Assembly (NCBI GenBank): GCA_963724435.1 | Contig: CAVRUN010000017.1 | Coordinates: forward strand, 45,764-109,763 | Length of the DNA stretch: 64,000 nucleotides | Direction: 5' to 3' | Source: AP-15 sp963724435 | GTDB taxonomy: Bacteria; Pseudomonadota; Alphaproteobacteria; ATCC43930; CGMCC-115725 | In this document: one piece after another, positions 17,404 through 25,491 of the stretch | Numbering within the stretch: the stretch's first letter is position 1 | How the letters are laid out: every line of letters begins with the position of its first letter | Made by a program: the position numbers and the translations under genes | The notes under the pieces: generated by a model | Database searches by the model: none | What the model saw: only the letters and a program-made list of their open reading frames with translations | What the model was told of the DNA's origin: nothing

Positions 17404-17781
17404 TTATCCAAGATTGCGCTCCGTATCCCGCCTTATGGATAGGCCAACAGCGACATCGAATGACCGAGGCTTGAGATTGAGACCACCGTTGATTACTCGC
17501 CCATCTTTGATTTGGACCCATATCTGGCTGCCATCAGGCATCATCTCTTCCGCCCAAAGAATTCCGAACCGGTCTACACCGAGCTGACTTTCCGGGTCGC
17601 GGGCGACCCTAAGCAAGCGACTGCGATTTTCCGGCGTGTCATCCGCGAAGTGACCCTCAGCGTTGCGAAAGATATGTCTCAATCTGCGCTCGTCTATCCG
17701 AATAGGCGTCCGGCGAAGACGCGCGAGCAATCGGATGGCCGCACGCCAAGCCCTGCCGACCGGGCCAAATCGGATAAACAT
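17404..17781 (-). CDS. Orphan toxin-like domain protein (BECR/tRNase-like)
   Basis: A 125-aa basic protein. After an Arg-rich N-terminus (RAWRAAIRLLARLRR), residues about 30-110 read RHIFRNAEGHFADDTPENR, then LGVDRFGILWAEE, DGSQIWVQIKDGRVINGGLN. This is the pattern of small RNase toxin modules (BECR-type) usually found at the very C-terminus of CdiA-like and other polymorphic toxins. Here it stands alone, with no signal peptide, repeats or delivery domain, 30 bases after cysS and directly upstream of an immunity-like gene. It could be an intracellular toxin-antitoxin pair or a domesticated remnant. No nuclease activity is demonstrated by sequence; conserved His, Asp, Trp and Asn are candidates. 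Confidence 0.6.
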   Translation of the reverse strand: MFIRFGPVGRAWRAAIRLLARLRRTPIRIDERRLRHIFRNAEGHFADDTPENRSRLLRVARDPESQLGVDRFGILWAEEMMPDGSQIWVQIKDGRVINGGLNLKPRSFDVAVGLSIRRDTERNLG

Positions 17782-17811
17782 CTCGGATATGGCAATTAGA
17801 GCATGTCATGC

Positions 17812-19203
17812 CTAATCCCTGCGCCACCAGGTGGTGGTGCCGTCGGGGCGGTCTTCGAGCAAGATGCCCTCGGACGCGAGGGCGGCGCGAATTTTGTCCG
17901 CTTCGCCAAATCGACGCTGGCGTCGCGCGGCTGCGCGCAAGGCGATCTGCTCCTCGATCCGGTGTTCGTCGGCCTGGGCGCTGCCGCGCAGCCAAGTCAG
18001 CGGGTCCTGTTCCAACAACCCAATCAGCTGGCCGCCTTGTTCGAGGGCGCGCTGCAGCGCCGACCGCACCGCGTCCGAAGTCGTCCGGTTGATGGCGCCG
18101 ACCAGCTCGTGCAAGCGGGTCAAGGCGAGCGGGGTGTTGAGGTCGTCTCCGAGCGCGTCCTTCACTGGCCGCAATGCCTCTTCCGCCTCGCCAAAGCGCT
18201 CGAACACTGGGTCACGCGACAGGGTCAGCGCCCGGTAAAAGCGATCGAGGCTCTGCCGCGCCTGCCGCAGTCGCTCGCTAGTCCAGTCAAGCGGATCGCG
18301 GTAATGCGCCGACAGCAAGGCGAGCCGGATCGCCTCGCCCGGGGCCTCGTCGAGCGCCTGGCGCACTGTAATGAAATTGCCTTCCGACTTCGCCATCTTG
18401 GCGCTGCCGACGGTCAGCATTCCGTTATGCAGCCAATAGCGCGCGAAGGGGTGCCCGTTATGGGCGCAGACACTCTGCGCAATTTCGTTTTCGTGATGCG
18501 GAAAGATCAGGTCGAGCCCACCGCCATGGATGTCGAACGTCTCCCCGAGAGTGTTCTCGCTCATCGCAGAGCATTCGATGTGCCAGCCGGGCCGGCCGCG
18601 GCCCCACGGGCTGTCCCAGCCCGGCTGGTCGGCGATCGAGGGCTTCCACAGCACGAAATCGCCGGGGTCTTCTTTGTAGGGCGCGACCTCGACCCGCGCG
18701 CCGGCGATCATGTCGGCGCGGCTGCGCCGTGAGAGCGCGCCGTACCTGGCATAAGAGGCGACGCGGAACAGCGCGTGACCTTCCGCTGCATATGCGTGGC
18801 CCGACGCGATCAGCCGCTCGATCATAGCAATCATCTGCGGGATGTATTCGGTCGCGCGAGGCTCGATGTCCGGCGCCAGATTGCCGAGCGCCGCCATGTC
18901 CGCGTGGAAGATAGTGATAGTGCGTCGGGTCAGTGCGTCGATCGGCTCGCCGTTCTCGCGGGCGGCGGCGATGATCTTGTCTTCGACATCGGTGATGTTG
19001 CGGACATAGCGCACATGGTCTTCGCCGTAAGTGTGGCGCAGGACCCGATAGAGCACGTCAAACGCGACGACCGCGCGGGCATTGCCGAGATGGGCGAAGT
19101 CGTACACCGTCGGGCCGCAGACATACATGCGCACCAGACCGGGATCGAGCGGTTCGAGTGGCTCCTTGCGGCGAGTCAGTGAGTTGTAGAGACTAAGCGG
19201 CAT
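17812..19203 (-). CDS. cysS: Cysteine--tRNA ligase
   Basis: Class I aminoacyl-tRNA synthetase of 463 aa charging tRNA-Cys. The HIGH-type motif is AHLGNARA, preceded by zinc ligand Cys29 in YVCGPTVYDF; further zinc ligands are in WHIECSAMS and PHHENEIAQS; the KMSKS loop is KMAKSEGNF. The C-terminal anticodon-binding helical part is complete, so the gene is intact. It is the first gene of a minus-strand run (cysS, toxin-like, immunity-like, trmJ) and is divergent from a luciferase-like oxidoreductase gene over 87 bases. Confidence 0.96.
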   Translation of the reverse strand: MPLSLYNSLTRRKEPLEPLDPGLVRMYVCGPTVYDFAHLGNARAVVAFDVLYRVLRHTYGEDHVRYVRNITDVEDKIIAAARENGEPIDALTRRTITIFHADMAALGNLAPDIEPRATEYIPQMIAMIERLIASGHAYAAEGHALFRVASYARYGALSRRSRADMIAGARVEVAPYKEDPGDFVLWKPSIADQPGWDSPWGRGRPGWHIECSAMSENTLGETFDIHGGGLDLIFPHHENEIAQSVCAHNGHPFARYWLHNGMLTVGSAKMAKSEGNFITVRQALDEAPGEAIRLALLSAHYRDPLDWTSERLRQARQSLDRFYRALTLSRDPVFERFGEAEEALRPVKDALGDDLNTPLALTRLHELVGAINRTTSDAVRSALQRALEQGGQLIGLLEQDPLTWLRGSAQADEHRIEEQIALRAAARRQRRFGEADKIRAALASEGILLEDRPDGTTTWWRRD

Positions 19204-19290
19204 ATCCAGGGGTTACCAGATTGCGTCGGATCGGTCCATGAAGTGGCGCTGCCCGACGTATTCTGAAAGCAGGGCGGCAAGGAGGAAGCG

Positions 19291-20496
19291 ATGAAGTTCG
19301 GCATTTTTTATGAGCTGCAATTGCCGCGCCCGTGGGAGCCGGATGGCGAGTTTCGTCTTTATCAGAACGCGCTCGACCAGGTCGAATTGGCCGACCGACT
19401 CGGTTATGATTTTGCCTGGGAGGTCGAACACCATTTCCTCGAGGAATATTCGCACTCGCCGGCCCCCGAGGTATTTCTCGGGGCGGCAAGCCAGCGCACC
19501 AAGCAAATCCGCCTAGCGCACGGCATCATGCAGTTGACGACAAGCCCACCGGCGCGGGTTGCCGAGCGCATCGCCGCCCTTGATCTCGTCAGTAGGGGCC
19601 GCGTCGAATTTGGCATGGGCGAGAGTGCGAGCAGCACCGAACTCGAACCGTTTGGCCGCGCTTTTGAAGAAAAGCGCGCGGTGTGGGAAGACGCCGTGCG
19701 CGCGATCATCCCGATGTTTAAGGATGGCGGCTGCGAGTATCACGGGCCGTATTTCGATTTCCCGCTGCGCAACGTCGTGCCCAAGCCATTGCAAAAACCG
19801 CATCCGCCCTTGTGGTGCGCCTGCTCGCAATTGGAGACGATCGAGATGGCCGGGCGGCGCGGTTTGGGTGCGCTCGCCTTCCAATTCCTCTCTGCCGAGG
19901 CGGCGCATGCCTGGGTCCACGCTTATTACAATGCCTTCACCAAACGACAGGAAAAGCTCGCGGATTACGTGACCAACCCGAATTTGGCACTGACCAGCTA
20001 TTTTATGTGCGCCGAAACCGATGAGGAGGCGCGCCGCCGCGCCGACGGCATTCCGTTTTTCCAGTTCGCGTTGCGCTTTTACGGGCTGAGCCCGACCCGC
20101 GAGCGGCCCAAACCGGGCGAGGTCAATCTGTGGGACGAATACGAGAAATGGAAGCACGCCAACCCCGAGGGCTTGCAGCGCGCGTTGTCAGGCGGGCTGA
20201 TCGGCTCTCCCGAAACCATCCGGCGCAAATTACGACGGTTCGAGACTTCGAATATCGACCAGGTGATCTTTTTGAACCAGGCCGGCAAGAACACTCACGA
20301 GCACATCTGCGAGAGTCTCGAGTTGTTCGCGTGCGAGGTGATGCCCGAATTCCACGACCACGAACCCGAGCATCAGGCGTGGAAACAGCGTGTGCTCAAC
20401 CGCGAGATCGAGCTCGAAGAAATCGACACCCAGCCCTACCGCGACCGCTACGGCCCCAATTCGGTGCAAGTCACCCGCGCCCAAGCCGCGGAGTAA
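19291..20496 (+). CDS. LLM-class flavin-dependent oxidoreductase
   Basis: A 401-aa enzyme of the bacterial luciferase-like superfamily (TIM barrel, FMN or F420). The N-terminus MKFGIFYELQLPRPW, the EVEHHFLEEYSHSPAPE block and the GRVEFGMGESASSTELEPFG block are typical of luciferase-like monooxygenases that use FMNH2. The start has AGGAGG-like purines upstream (GGCAAGGAGGAAGCG). A C-terminal extension of about 50 charged residues follows the barrel. Substrate unknown; no flavin reductase gene lies beside it. Confidence 0.88.
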   Translation: MKFGIFYELQLPRPWEPDGEFRLYQNALDQVELADRLGYDFAWEVEHHFLEEYSHSPAPEVFLGAASQRTKQIRLAHGIMQLTTSPPARVAERIAALDLVSRGRVEFGMGESASSTELEPFGRAFEEKRAVWEDAVRAIIPMFKDGGCEYHGPYFDFPLRNVVPKPLQKPHPPLWCACSQLETIEMAGRRGLGALAFQFLSAEAAHAWVHAYYNAFTKRQEKLADYVTNPNLALTSYFMCAETDEEARRRADGIPFFQFALRFYGLSPTRERPKPGEVNLWDEYEKWKHANPEGLQRALSGGLIGSPETIRRKLRRFETSNIDQVIFLNQAGKNTHEHICESLELFACEVMPEFHDHEPEHQAWKQRVLNREIELEEIDTQPYRDRYGPNSVQVTRAQAAE

Positions 20497-20658
20497 TGGT
20501 GAATGTGTCGAGGCGAGATCGCGTCGGTTTGGCTTTAGCTTAGTGTGACCCGCTTCATATTCGGGTCGCGCGCGGTACGCTAGCTTCGCTCGGGCCGGTG
20601 CGTCACCTCAGGGCCTGCAACCGTTGCGGCATGGTTCTTGCGGCGCAGTCTGCCGGTG

Positions 20659-21147
20659 ATGATCCGGGAGAACATCGTGGAGGAAGTCAAAGCGACAGCG
20701 AGGTCCGTCGCCAGCGCGGTTCTGCCTGCCGATGATACGGACGATGCTCGGCAAGCCGCCATCCAGAAGGTCCTATGGTTCTTGCTTGGCGCGCTACAGA
20801 TACTTGGTTTGTGGGCGCTCAACATTGCCGGGAACTGGGTCATTGAAAAAACGGCTGTGCCCATTCCCGGCAATTTGATTGGGATGGTGCTGCTGTATGC
20901 GCTGCTCGCGGCCGGCATCGTCAAGCTATCCTGGTTCGAGCCAGCTGGATCTTTTCTCATTCGACATCTCGCGTTCTTTTTCGTGCCGATTACCGTTGGC
21001 CTGATGAATGCCGGGCCTCTATTCGCTACCTGGGGCATCGGAATCATGGTCACACTCGCAGCAAGCGCAGCGATCGGGATCGGGCTCGCGGGATGGACTT
21101 CACAGATTCTTCTGCGCCGGTCCTGGCGCGTCGGAGACGCATTATGA
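20659..21147 (+). CDS. CidA/LrgA family membrane protein
   Basis: A holin-like inner-membrane protein of about 162 aa with four helices and the family signature PIPGNLIGMVLLYALL (about residues 73-88), then PITVGLMNAGPL. CidA/LrgA proteins act with CidB/LrgB in murein hydrolase control and, in some species, in export of pyruvate or other small acids. Start could be TTG 20638, GTG 20656 or ATG 20659; the ATG is chosen. The soluble N-terminus before the first helix (about 35 residues) is longer than usual. The stop overlaps the lrgB start by 4 bases. Confidence 0.82.
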   Translation: MIRENIVEEVKATARSVASAVLPADDTDDARQAAIQKVLWFLLGALQILGLWALNIAGNWVIEKTAVPIPGNLIGMVLLYALLAAGIVKLSWFEPAGSFLIRHLAFFFVPITVGLMNAGPLFATWGIGIMVTLAASAAIGIGLAGWTSQILLRRSWRVGDAL

Positions 21148-21854
21148 TTTCCGTTTCGACGATTGCTGTGACGGGATTCGGGATCGCATTGACCGCCGGC
21201 GCATATTTGCTGAGCCTGGCGGCCCGGCGGGGTTATCCCTCGCCGCTGACCACCCCCGTCCTATTCAGCACCGTCATTGTCATCGCGGTGCTGCTGGCGA
21301 CCGGAATCTCGTTCGCCGCCTACCAACCGGCAAAGAACATCATGACGTCTCTGCTCGGCCCCGCCACCGTCGCTCTCGCCATACCCCTTTACAAAAACCG
21401 CCAGAGTTTCGTCAAAAATATCGTTCCCGGCGTTGTCGGCCTGCTCGCCGGATCGCTTGGTACTATGATCGCCGCAGTTGCGTTGGCGCGATTGTTCGGA
21501 TTTACCCAGAAACTTGCGTCTTCGATAGCGATCAAGTCGACTACCGTGCCGATAGCGGTCGAGGTTGCCAAGATCGTCCATGGAAACCCGACCTTGACGG
21601 CGGCCTTCGTCGTCATCACCGGCATGATCGGAGCAAGCTTTGGCCCCTGGCTGATGGATCGCCTAGCGATAACCAACCCGCTTTCCCGCGGGTTGGCGCT
21701 TGGCACGATCTCGCACGGGCAAGGGACGGCGCAAGCAGCCACCGAGAGCGAGTTCTCCGGCGCCATTGCCGGCGTAGCGATGGGGCTCGGCGCGATATGC
21801 ACGTCGCTAGCCGCCCCTTGGATCATCCCCCTTCTCTCTCGGTCGAACGGGTAA
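21144..21854 (+). CDS. lrgB: LrgB/CidB family membrane protein
   Basis: A 236-aa multi-helix membrane protein of the LrgB family, the partner of LrgA/CidA. Conserved blocks include GPATVALAIPLYKN, IKSTTVPIAVEVAK and the C-terminal LGTISHGQGTAQAATE. The ATG at 21144 is within the ATGA that ends the lrgA-like gene, with GGAG 8 bases upstream, so the pair is translationally coupled. No LytSR- or LysR-type regulator is next to it. Confidence 0.9.
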   Translation: MISVSTIAVTGFGIALTAGAYLLSLAARRGYPSPLTTPVLFSTVIVIAVLLATGISFAAYQPAKNIMTSLLGPATVALAIPLYKNRQSFVKNIVPGVVGLLAGSLGTMIAAVALARLFGFTQKLASSIAIKSTTVPIAVEVAKIVHGNPTLTAAFVVITGMIGASFGPWLMDRLAITNPLSRGLALGTISHGQGTAQAATESEFSGAIAGVAMGLGAICTSLAAPWIIPLLSRSNG

Positions 21855-21916
21855 TCTCCCCTTCTCGGCGTGCTTGGAGACAGGCGGTATCATCCAGGCC
21901 CACAGGCGGGGTCGCC

Positions 21917-21937
21917 CTCTCCCGTGACGCGGGAGAG
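21917..21937. repeat. Short inverted repeat after lrgB
   Basis: CTCTCCCG (21917-21924) and CGGGAGAG (21930-21937) form an 8-bp stem with a 5-base loop in the 107-base gap between lrgB and the next oxidoreductase gene. It is GC-rich without a following T run, so termination or mRNA processing are both only possibilities. Confidence 0.4.
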
Positions 21938-21961
21938 AGCATAACAGCGGAGTTGCTGCTG

Positions 21962-22873
21962 ATGCCCAATCAGCTTCCTGCGATCAGTCTGGTTGCCGTG
22001 CCGGGGCGGCGGCGGCAGACGCTCGATATTGCACGCGACATCGAACGGCGCGGCTTTTCCGGCATCTATATGCCGAGCCGTTGGAGCAACATGGCGCAGT
22101 GCACCGGGCTCGCCTTTGCGACCGAGCAGATCCGCTTTGGCACCGCGATCGCACCGATCTATGCGCATTCGGCCGAAGAATTCGCGATGAGTGCGGCCTA
22201 CATTCACGAAGTTTCGGGCGGGCGCTTTCGCTTTGGCATCGGCGTCGCGCACGGGCCGATGCATCAGCGCCTCGGCGTCACCGTCGGCAAGCCGCTCGCG
22301 GACATCCGCGCCTTTGTCGAAAAGATAAAATCGTTGGAGGGCATCGGCGCTCTGCCGCCCATCGTGCTCGCGGCCCTTCGCAAGCGGATGGTGGCGCTCG
22401 CGGCCGAAATCGCCCAAGGCGTGCTGTTCGCCAATGCCAGCCTGTCACATATGGCGGAGTCGCTCTCGGTGATCCCACCCGAGAGATGCCGCGACCCCGA
22501 CTTCCTGATCGGCAATATGTTGCCGGTGTGCATCACCGATGACGAGGGCGCCGCGTTGGAACTGCACCGCCGCCGGCTGGTGCGCTACATCCTGTTGCCG
22601 AACTACCGCAATTACTGGAAGGAAGCGGGCTACGGCGAGGAGATGGCGGCGATCGAAAAGGCCGTCGTCGAAAATCGCCGCGATGATATTCCGAACTATC
22701 TGACCGACCGCTGGATCGCCGACAACTCGCTCTACGGCTCCGCCACCAAGGTCCGCGACCGGCTTGCCGAGTGGTTCGCCGCCGGCGTCAACACGCCGGT
22801 CCTGGTCCCGAACTCAGTCAACGGCAACCAATTGACTGCCATCGACAAAATCTTCGCCGCCTTCGCCCGGTGA
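21962..22873 (+). CDS. LLM-class flavin/F420-dependent oxidoreductase
   Basis: A 303-aa luciferase-like oxidoreductase. The barrel core shows RDIERRGFSGIYMPSRWSN, GLAFATEQIRFGTAIAPIYA, and GGRFRFGIGVAHGPMHQRLG, the arrangement of F420- or FMN-dependent family members; the C-terminal part (YGSATKVRDRLAEWFAAG) is also typical. The start is the ATG at 21962 with CGGAG upstream; the frame is open for 318 further codons 5', but those codons are antiphase to lrgA/lrgB and are not real. Distinct in sequence from the other LLM protein at 19.3 kb. Confidence 0.87.
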   Translation: MPNQLPAISLVAVPGRRRQTLDIARDIERRGFSGIYMPSRWSNMAQCTGLAFATEQIRFGTAIAPIYAHSAEEFAMSAAYIHEVSGGRFRFGIGVAHGPMHQRLGVTVGKPLADIRAFVEKIKSLEGIGALPPIVLAALRKRMVALAAEIAQGVLFANASLSHMAESLSVIPPERCRDPDFLIGNMLPVCITDDEGAALELHRRRLVRYILLPNYRNYWKEAGYGEEMAAIEKAVVENRRDDIPNYLTDRWIADNSLYGSATKVRDRLAEWFAAGVNTPVLVPNSVNGNQLTAIDKIFAAFAR

Positions 22874-22901
22874 TCGCGGCCGCACCGGCCATCTCGACAA
22901 A

Positions 22902-23339
22902 TCAGTAGGGCGGGTAATAGGGCGTCGAACAGTTAGGGTAGTAGTAGCCCGCGGGACAATAATAAGGCGGCGGGTAGTAGGTCGATGCCGCGGCTCCGGC
23001 AGCGGCCCCAACCGCCACCCCGGCCGCCACGCCAGCAGCCACGCCAGCGCCCCCATAATAGGCGCCCCCACCGTAGTAGGTGCCACCGTGATAGACGGCG
23101 CCGCCGCCATAAGTCGGGCCGCGCACGGCCACGTTACCTTCGGGCCCGCGGACCGCACCGGCGCCATAAGGGCCGCGCACCGCGCCGGCGCCGGAGGGTG
23201 TGCGTACCGCCGCACCGCCCATCGGTCCGCGATAGGCAGCGCCGCCGCGCGGCCCAGCGACGGCGCCCCAGCCAAAGGCGTCCGAGCCGGCCGATACGGC
23301 GAGGAGCGCACCAAGGCAGACCGGGGCGAGATATTTCAT
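22902..23339 (-). CDS. Secreted Gly/Tyr-rich repeat protein
   Basis: A 145-aa low-complexity exported protein. Residues 1-23 form a signal peptide (MKYLAPVCLGALLAVSAGSD, cut near AFG). The mature part has short repeats of the RGPxGxxAVRGP type (about 30-75), a Gly/Tyr region, an Ala/Val/Gly segment (GVAAGVAAGVAVGAAAGAAA) and a Tyr/Pro-rich tail with two Cys. Such proteins are common next to DUF2092 genes in alphaproteobacteria. The ATG overlaps the stop of the DUF2092 gene by 4 bases and has GGGAGG upstream, so the pair is co-translated. Function unknown; likely envelope or periplasmic. Confidence 0.8.
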   Translation of the reverse strand: MKYLAPVCLGALLAVSAGSDAFGWGAVAGPRGGAAYRGPMGGAAVRTPSGAGAVRGPYGAGAVRGPEGNVAVRGPTYGGGAVYHGGTYYGGGAYYGGAGVAAGVAAGVAVGAAAGAAASTYYPPPYYCPAGYYYPNCSTPYYPPY

Positions 23340-24151
23340 TTCGCGCCTCCCGGGGCCTTCGTTTCGACGGCGGCAGGCGGATGCGCCGGCGCCTTCAGCG
23401 CCACCTTCACAGCTCCCGGCGGCGGCTGAAAGGTGAATTCTGCGTCGGAGGGATGGACCGACATGTCCCACTTCCCCATCGTCGCGATAAAACTCGGCTC
23501 CCCGGGCAATGACCGATAGGTCACGATCAGCCGGCGCGGTAACGACCGATCGTTCTTTTCCAGCCACAATTCGAGTTCGATGCCGGGCGGCTGCACGAAG
23601 AACATGTGCAGACAGGGCGTGCCGTCGATGGTCACGGTATTGACGACTTCACCCGAGGTCACGCCGCTCAGGAACGCCTTGTCCGGCGCCTCCGTCAAAA
23701 AGTCCGCGAGCGGGAAATCGACGCCGAGCCGGCCCATCGCTTCCTTCATCATGCCCTCGATCGTTCCCGGCACCGGGATCTCGGCGTATTTGTTGGCGTC
23801 CGAGGTATAGATGAACAGGGTCTTGCCGTTGTAGACGAGCTTGCCCGGCCCATCATCGCCGTTCCTGACGGCGAGCATCCGGTTTGGCCGGCGGACCGTC
23901 ACCTCGAGACTATGGAAAATGTGTAGCGGCTCGCCATGGGGCCCGGCATATGCCCGGATCGTCTGCGCCTCGAACGAAAATTGCTGGGCCCGCAAACTTT
24001 CGCCCATATGCTGCAGTGCCGTTCTCGCCTCCGCACTGATCTCCGGTTTTTGCTGGCTGGCGGGTTCCGCGGCGCAGACCATGGCCGGAGCCAGACCCAC
24101 GGCTGCTCCGCCTAGCAGCATGGCAATTAGTACCAGGACTTGAAGCTTCAC
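23336..24151 (-). CDS. DUF2092 family periplasmic protein
   Basis: A 271-aa exported protein of the DUF2092 family, whose fold resembles lipoprotein carriers of the LolA/LolB type. The N-terminus (MKLQVLVLIAMLLGGAAVG, cut near CAAEPA) is a signal peptide. The body shows RRPNRMLAVRNGDDGPGKLVYNG and DGTPCLHMFFVQPPG type blocks. The chosen start is GTG at 24151, because GGGGGAGGAG lies 4 bases upstream; an ATG at 24190 would add 13 residues. A Pro/Ala-rich tail ends the protein. Coupled by a 4-base overlap to the Gly/Tyr-rich gene. Confidence 0.82.
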   Translation of the reverse strand: MKLQVLVLIAMLLGGAAVGLAPAMVCAAEPASQQKPEISAEARTALQHMGESLRAQQFSFEAQTIRAYAGPHGEPLHIFHSLEVTVRRPNRMLAVRNGDDGPGKLVYNGKTLFIYTSDANKYAEIPVPGTIEGMMKEAMGRLGVDFPLADFLTEAPDKAFLSGVTSGEVVNTVTIDGTPCLHMFFVQPPGIELELWLEKNDRSLPRRLIVTYRSLPGEPSFIATMGKWDMSVHPSDAEFTFQPPPGAVKVALKAPAHPPAAVETKAPGGAK

Positions 24152-24264
24152 AAACTCCTCCCCCCAAAGGACTCGTTGGAATCGCAGCAATGCGCCATCC
24201 GGCTTGGCAAATAAGTTAGGATTATGGCGGTGGCGCGCGGGAGCCGAGCCTATGTCCCGACAAC

Positions 24265-24537
24265 TCAGTCGGCTTGCGTCCAGTTTTCGATGTTGAGCCT
24301 CTCGTCCCGGCCAAATTCGCGGGTGTTGTTGGTGACCAGGATCAAACCATTACAGCGGGCATGGGCGGCGATGAACAGATCATTTGTACCGATCATTTCG
24401 CCGCGTCTTCTGAGCTCCGCCCGGATCTGAGCGTAGTCGATGGCGGCTTCTTCTGGGAGATCGAGCACATTGACGTGGCGGAGAAAGGCCTCGACTGCAA
24501 ATTCGTCTTGGTCCCGACGCGGCGAGATTTCGATTCG
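24265..24537 (-). pseudogene. 5'-truncated VapC-type PIN toxin gene
   Basis: The frame encodes the C-terminal two thirds of a PIN-domain ribonuclease: DYAQIRAELRRRGEMIGTND, LFIAAHARCNGLILVTNNTREF and RLNIENW match VapC toxins, with the conserved ND and TNNTREF acidic region present. The N-terminal part with the first catalytic Asp (xxLLDTN) is missing: the frame runs back without an ATG to a stop at 24562, overlapping the end of the SDR gene. No VapB antitoxin gene is adjacent. It is therefore a remnant, probably cut by a past rearrangement at about 24540. Confidence 0.7.
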
Positions 24538-24539
24538 AC

Positions 24540-25340
24540 TCAGTTTTTCCCGGTTTCGTAATCAGCGCGGATGCGGTTGCGCAGGCTGGCGAGGCCGGCG
24601 GCGATATAGCCGCCATCGATCGCGATCTCGGCGCCGCTGATAAAGCGCGCTTCGTTTGATGCTAGGAACAGGACCAGTTCGGCGCATTCCTCGGGCGTGC
24701 CCTGGCGGTGCATCGGGATCGCGGCCCGCGCCGCCTGAGCGAAAGCCTCGCCACCGCTTTGGAAAAAGCCGGTGTCGGCGATCTGACCCGGGTGGATTGA
24801 ATTGACGCGGATGTTCCATGGCGAGAACTGCAGCACCGCGGTCTTGGTCAGGCCACGCAGACCCCATTTGCTGGCGGTATAGGCCGCGTCGTCATGCGCG
24901 GTCAGGCCGGCGGTCGACGAGATATTGACGATCGCGCCGCCGCCGCTGTCGCGGATAACAGGTGCGCAATGCTTCATGCCCAGCATCGCCCCCGTTAGAT
25001 TGACTGCGATAGTGCGGTTCCACGCCTCGACCGTCGTGTCGACGATGCCTTGGCGTGCGATCGTGCCGGCGTTATTGACAAGAATGTGAAGCTTGCCAAA
25101 CCGCGCCAATGCCGCCTTCACGACCCCTTCCCACGATCCCTCATCGGCCACGTCCTGGCGCAAGAATAGCGCTTCGCCGCCCTGCCCGACGATCCTCCGC
25201 GCCAAGGCTTCGCCTGCTGCGGCGTTGACATCGGTCAGCACGATTGCCGCCCGCTCGCGGACGAATAGTTCCGCTTCGGCGGTCCCTTGCCCGCCCGCAG
25301 CACCGGTGATCAGCGCTACCTTGCCTGTGAGTTTTGCCAT
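24540..25340 (-). CDS. SDR family oxidoreductase
   Basis: A 266-aa classical short-chain dehydrogenase/reductase. The cofactor motif is TGAAGGQG (residues 13-20), followed by DVN at the second strand end (favouring NAD), NNAGT, the catalytic Ser in NISSTAG, and YTASK with the Tyr and Lys. The C-terminal block IDGGYIAAG is typical. Cytoplasmic, probably tetrameric. It is divergent from the HpaB-type monooxygenase gene, so it may act in the same aromatic or alicyclic degradation route; substrate is unknown. Confidence 0.9.
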   Translation of the reverse strand: MAKLTGKVALITGAAGGQGTAEAELFVRERAAIVLTDVNAAAGEALARRIVGQGGEALFLRQDVADEGSWEGVVKAALARFGKLHILVNNAGTIARQGIVDTTVEAWNRTIAVNLTGAMLGMKHCAPVIRDSGGGAIVNISSTAGLTAHDDAAYTASKWGLRGLTKTAVLQFSPWNIRVNSIHPGQIADTGFFQSGGEAFAQAARAAIPMHRQGTPEECAELVLFLASNEARFISGAEIAIDGGYIAAGLASLRNRIRADYETGKN

Positions 25341-25491
25341 ATCCTCGTCTCCGATTGGGGTAGCTGGGCGTAGCAGATTGACTTAAGCTTACACAAAACT
25401 TAATAACGCAATGTCGTGCTGCTGCCAGCCGGCTAATCAGCTCCGCCAGCGAGCTCAACAAAATATCGTATCGTCTCAGGGAGACCCAACC

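Noticed and set aside
17803..18732. 309-codon plus-strand frame over cysS
   Set aside because: Antisense to a clear cysteinyl-tRNA synthetase; no domain of its own.
21008..21961. 318-codon extension 5' of the second LLM oxidoreductase
   Set aside because: It lies out of frame across lrgA and lrgB, which show good motifs and a coupled ATGA overlap; the ATG at 21962 has its own ribosome binding site.
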